A stretch of 64,000 nt of DNA from Paenalcaligenes sp050487225 (GTDB lineage Bacteria; Pseudomonadota; Gammaproteobacteria; Burkholderiales; Burkholderiaceae_B). The notes below the pieces were generated by a model. It was given only the letters and a program-made list of their open reading frames with translations. It was not told where the DNA came from and did not search any database. The stretch is from NCBI RefSeq assembly GCF_050487225.1, contig NZ_JBKQGY010000001.1:434001-498000 (forward strand), in the 5' to 3' direction. Of the stretch, positions 61,680 through 64,000 are shown one piece after another (the stretch's first letter is position 1; each line of letters begins with the position of its first letter). Position numbers and translations under genes: made by a program.

Positions 61680-63068
61680 ATGTTGAATCATTCTTTGACA
61701 GCCACCAGCTCGCTGGAACAATGGCTGACATATCTGGAAACCCTACATCCTACCGAAATTGACTTAGGGTTGGATCGCATCAAACAAGTCGCAAAAAATC
61801 TTGCACTGCAAACGCCATTTGTCACCATCACCGTGGCGGGCACCAATGGTAAAGGTTCTACCTGTACCATTTTGGATGCTATTTTGCGCGCAGCGGGTTA
61901 TAAAACCGGCCTCTATACTTCTCCCCACCTAGTGCATTACAACGAGCGCATACAGTTAAATGGCGAGTTGGCGACCGATGCACAGATTACTCAGCAATTT
62001 TTCCGTATTGAACAAGCGCGTGGCGAGGTATCGCTGAGCTATTTTGAGTTCGCTACCTTGGCGGCGCTCTTGATGTTCGAGCAAGAAAAAGTAGACGTGG
62101 CGATTCTGGAAGTAGGGCTGGGCGGGCGTTTAGATGCCGTGAACATGGTAGATGCAGACTGCTCTATCCTCACCAGCGTAGACATTGATCACATTGCTTA
62201 TCTGGGCGATTCACGCGATGCCGTGGGTTGGGAAAAAGCGCACGTCTTTAGACCAGGTAGGCCTGCTATTTGTGCAGACCCTGTGCCGCCAGAGACCGTA
62301 GCGCGTTATGCCCAAGAAATTGGCGCTGACCTGTGGTTGTTTGGGAAAGATTTTAACTACTCTGGTGATAGCCAGCAGTGGGCTTATGGCGGCCGCGAGC
62401 AGCGTCGTGCAGGCTTGGCATACCCATCGCTACGTGGTGTGAACCAACTGCTGAACGCATCGGCAGCGTTGGCAGCCCTAGAAGCGCTGCAAATGAAATT
62501 GGTGGTATCGGCTCAAGCGGTACGTAGCGGCCTGAATCGTGCTTCCATTCCTGGCCGTTTGCAGATTTTGCCTGGTGAGCCATTGGTGGTACTGGACGTG
62601 GCTCACAATCCGCATGCAGCGGGTGCGTTGGCGCAGAATTTGGATCAAATGCCATGCACAGGTCGTACGTTGGCCGTGTTGGGTATGTTGAATGACAAAG
62701 ATGCAGCGGGTGTATTGCGCTTGCTGATCGATAGAATTGATAGTTGGTACGTTGCGTCCTTAGAGGGCCCGCGCGGATTAAGCAGCCGCGATTTGGCGGC
62801 GTTATTAAATGGCGTGAAAAAGATGGGAGCAGTGCAGAGTAATCCCCAAGAGATTGCTACATCAGAGGGTGATCGCAAGCCCGGTGTACGTCCTGCTGCC
62901 GGCAAACGTGTAAACTATTTTGAAACAACTGTTAGAGAGTGTGAAAATCCGGTTAAAGCTTTCGAGCAAGCGCTAACAGATGCTCAACCGAATGATAGAA
63001 TTCTTGTATTTGGTTCATTCGCCACAGTTGGTCCGGTTCTCAAGCATTTAGGTAGAGATCCTCGCTAA
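61680..63068 (+). CDS. folC: Folylpolyglutamate/dihydrofolate synthase FolC
   Basis: 462 aa. P-loop region VAGTNGKGSTCTILDAILRAAGYKTGLYTSPHLVHYNERIQLNG, EVGLGGRLDAVNMVDADCSILTSVDIDHIAYLGDS, and the C-terminal VLDVAHNPHAAGALAQNL, GRTLAVLGMLNDKDAAGVL. Adds glutamate to dihydropteroate and folates. The frame is open back to a GTG at 61638, but that lies inside the terminator hairpin, so the ATG at 61680 is chosen. Followed closely by the SPOR-domain gene and cvpA, a conserved order. Confidence 0.94.
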   Translation: MLNHSLTATSSLEQWLTYLETLHPTEIDLGLDRIKQVAKNLALQTPFVTITVAGTNGKGSTCTILDAILRAAGYKTGLYTSPHLVHYNERIQLNGELATDAQITQQFFRIEQARGEVSLSYFEFATLAALLMFEQEKVDVAILEVGLGGRLDAVNMVDADCSILTSVDIDHIAYLGDSRDAVGWEKAHVFRPGRPAICADPVPPETVARYAQEIGADLWLFGKDFNYSGDSQQWAYGGREQRRAGLAYPSLRGVNQLLNASAALAALEALQMKLVVSAQAVRSGLNRASIPGRLQILPGEPLVVLDVAHNPHAAGALAQNLDQMPCTGRTLAVLGMLNDKDAAGVLRLLIDRIDSWYVASLEGPRGLSSRDLAALLNGVKKMGAVQSNPQEIATSEGDRKPGVRPAAGKRVNYFETTVRECENPVKAFEQALTDAQPNDRILVFGSFATVGPVLKHLGRDPR

Positions 63069-63110
63069 CTGTGTGGTGCAAGCGGTTTTTACTTAGTGGG
63101 TTTCAGATAC

Positions 63111-63932
63111 ATGGGGTTGTTCTCAAACAAAGAAACAGGTGGTGCATCACGACGTCAGTCTAGTGATGCGCAATTGCGCGAGATGCGTACGCGAGCACGA
63201 CGCCGGTTGGTAGGGGCGTTGGTTCTTGTATTGGCAGCGGTGGTGATTGTTCCGTTTCTCACCAGCAATGATTCTGAGAACATGCCTGAACCAGTCATGG
63301 CTGTGATTCCGGCTATTGTCCCTCCTGTCATTGAAGCCGAGCCCACACAAGGTACAGCAGATGAGCAAGAATCTGGCGTGGCAACGGGCGATGAGGGTAC
63401 TGTCGTTGCGATGCAGCAGCCTACGCCAGTGACTCCGGGTAATACGACGACTCAGCCACCGGCTACAGGGTCTTCTACACCCGCAACACAGCAGCCTGCG
63501 CCGGTAGAGCCTCCTAAGCCTGTGGCAGAGCAACCTACACGTCCAGCGACACAACCCGCTACTCCTACACCACCACCTCCACGCCGTGATAATAACCAGC
63601 GTACAGATGATGGTTCAGTCGCATTGGCGTTGCTGGAAGGGCGTACGCCACCGAGTAGCAATTCAGCATCAACTGCCGGTAGCAATAATGCACAACGTGG
63701 TAACTTTATCTTGCAGATTGCGGCCTATTCATCGGAAAATGATGCACAGACCCGTCGCAAACAGTTAGTAAACGCAGGTGTTACTAACGCTTATGTGGAA
63801 AGCACCACATCTGGCGGCAAAACTGCGTACAGGCTGCGCGTAGGGGCTTTCCCTACACGTGAAGCCGCGCAGGCAGCCCAAACGCGCTTACGCTCGTTAG
63901 GGTATGCAAATAGTTTTATTTCTACCAAGTGA
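63111..63932 (+). CDS. SPOR-domain cell-division protein (DedD-like)
   Basis: 273 aa. Cytoplasmic start with basic residues, one transmembrane segment (about 33-50, LVGALVLVLAAVVIVPFL), a long Pro/Thr/Gln-rich periplasmic linker, and a C-terminal SPOR domain (FILQIAAYSSENDAQTRRKQLVNAGVTNAYVES... YRLRVGAFPTREAAQAAQTRLRSLG). SPOR domains bind denuded septal glycan, so a division role is likely. The ATG at 63111 is preferred over a GTG at 63096. Lies between folC and cvpA, as dedD does in E. coli. Confidence 0.88.
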   Translation: MGLFSNKETGGASRRQSSDAQLREMRTRARRRLVGALVLVLAAVVIVPFLTSNDSENMPEPVMAVIPAIVPPVIEAEPTQGTADEQESGVATGDEGTVVAMQQPTPVTPGNTTTQPPATGSSTPATQQPAPVEPPKPVAEQPTRPATQPATPTPPPPRRDNNQRTDDGSVALALLEGRTPPSSNSASTAGSNNAQRGNFILQIAAYSSENDAQTRRKQLVNAGVTNAYVESTTSGGKTAYRLRVGAFPTREAAQAAQTRLRSLGYANSFISTK

Positions 63933-64000
63933 CAAGCTTTGATTATTTACTGTTAGCACTACTAGGACTCTCCAGTATCCTAGGATTAATAAGGGGGCTG
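63929..64000 (+). CDS. cvpA: CvpA family protein, N-terminal part (cut by window edge)
   Basis: GTG at 63929 overlaps the stop of the SPOR gene by 4 bp. The 24 visible codons read MTSFDYLLLALLGLSSILGLI then RGL, matching the start of CvpA (colicin V production family, membrane protein) including the first hydrophobic segment. The gene runs off the window. folC-dedD-cvpA order supports the call, and purF would be expected next. Confidence 0.8.
   Translation, partial: MTSFDYLLLALLGLSSILGLIRGL

Noticed and set aside
1..64000. CRISPR arrays, tRNA or rRNA genes, insertion sequences, phage or conjugative genes
   Set aside because: Looked for through the window; no spaced direct repeats, tRNA cloverleaf, transposase or integrase was recognised. 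By-eye reading could miss a divergent tRNA.

Overview
The window is a continuous piece of a betaproteobacterial chromosome, most likely an Alcaligenaceae member of moderate GC (about half, by eye). The evidence is conserved gene order and protein character: an aceE-aceF-lpdA cluster whose Lpd carries its own lipoyl domain, with a FixL/FixJ-like two-component pair divergent from it; a gmk-rpoZ-spoT block; pcm-nlpD-rlmD; and folC-SPOR protein-cvpA at the right edge. Genus is not determined. No rRNA, tRNA, insertion sequence, phage gene or CRISPR array was seen, and coding density is high.

Layout. 1-2509: end of pcm, the amidase-activator lipoprotein gene nlpD, and rlmD. 2659-5078: an arsenic island, arsR divergent from arsH-arsB. 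5102-16880: a LysR regulator divergent from a nine-gene catabolic operon. That operon holds an AidB-like acyl-CoA dehydrogenase, a class III CoA-transferase, a five-gene branched-chain-type ABC importer, an FadB-like bifunctional hydratase/dehydrogenase and a thiolase. Together they look like uptake, CoA activation and beta-oxidation of an unidentified organic acid. 17015-25000: housekeeping genes (argH, a YbdG-like mechanosensitive channel, PII, an aldo/keto reductase, an MFS transporter, ubiC, an RluF-like pseudouridine synthase, rlmJ) and a possible unannotated small protein gene.

25180-33145: ppiD, an M23 peptidase coupled to azlCD, spoT-rpoZ-gmk and xthA. 33381-36457: a secreted HAD phosphatase, a DUF1963 protein and a spermidine-synthase-like protein, with an AT-rich spacer. 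36545-39277: an orphan three-gene ABC importer of the TrpXYZ type. 39424-46634: a tripartite RND efflux operon running directly into pdxJ and a nitroreductase gene. 46830-49796: a copper-related group (cueR, copZ-like chaperone, flavoprotein disulfide reductase, Sco1-like protein).

49841-61602: prlC, folD and the two-component pair on the minus strand, then aceEF-lpdA on the plus strand from a good sigma-70-like promoter. 61680-64000: folC, a SPOR-domain protein and the start of cvpA.

Most of the window is ordinary core genome. The parts worth a second look are the orphan acid-degradation operon, the split MerA-like chaperone/reductase pair with a MerR-type promoter pointing at cueR, the fusion of pdxJ into an efflux operon, the lack of rpoS beside nlpD, and the small open reading frame after the pseudouridine synthase gene.
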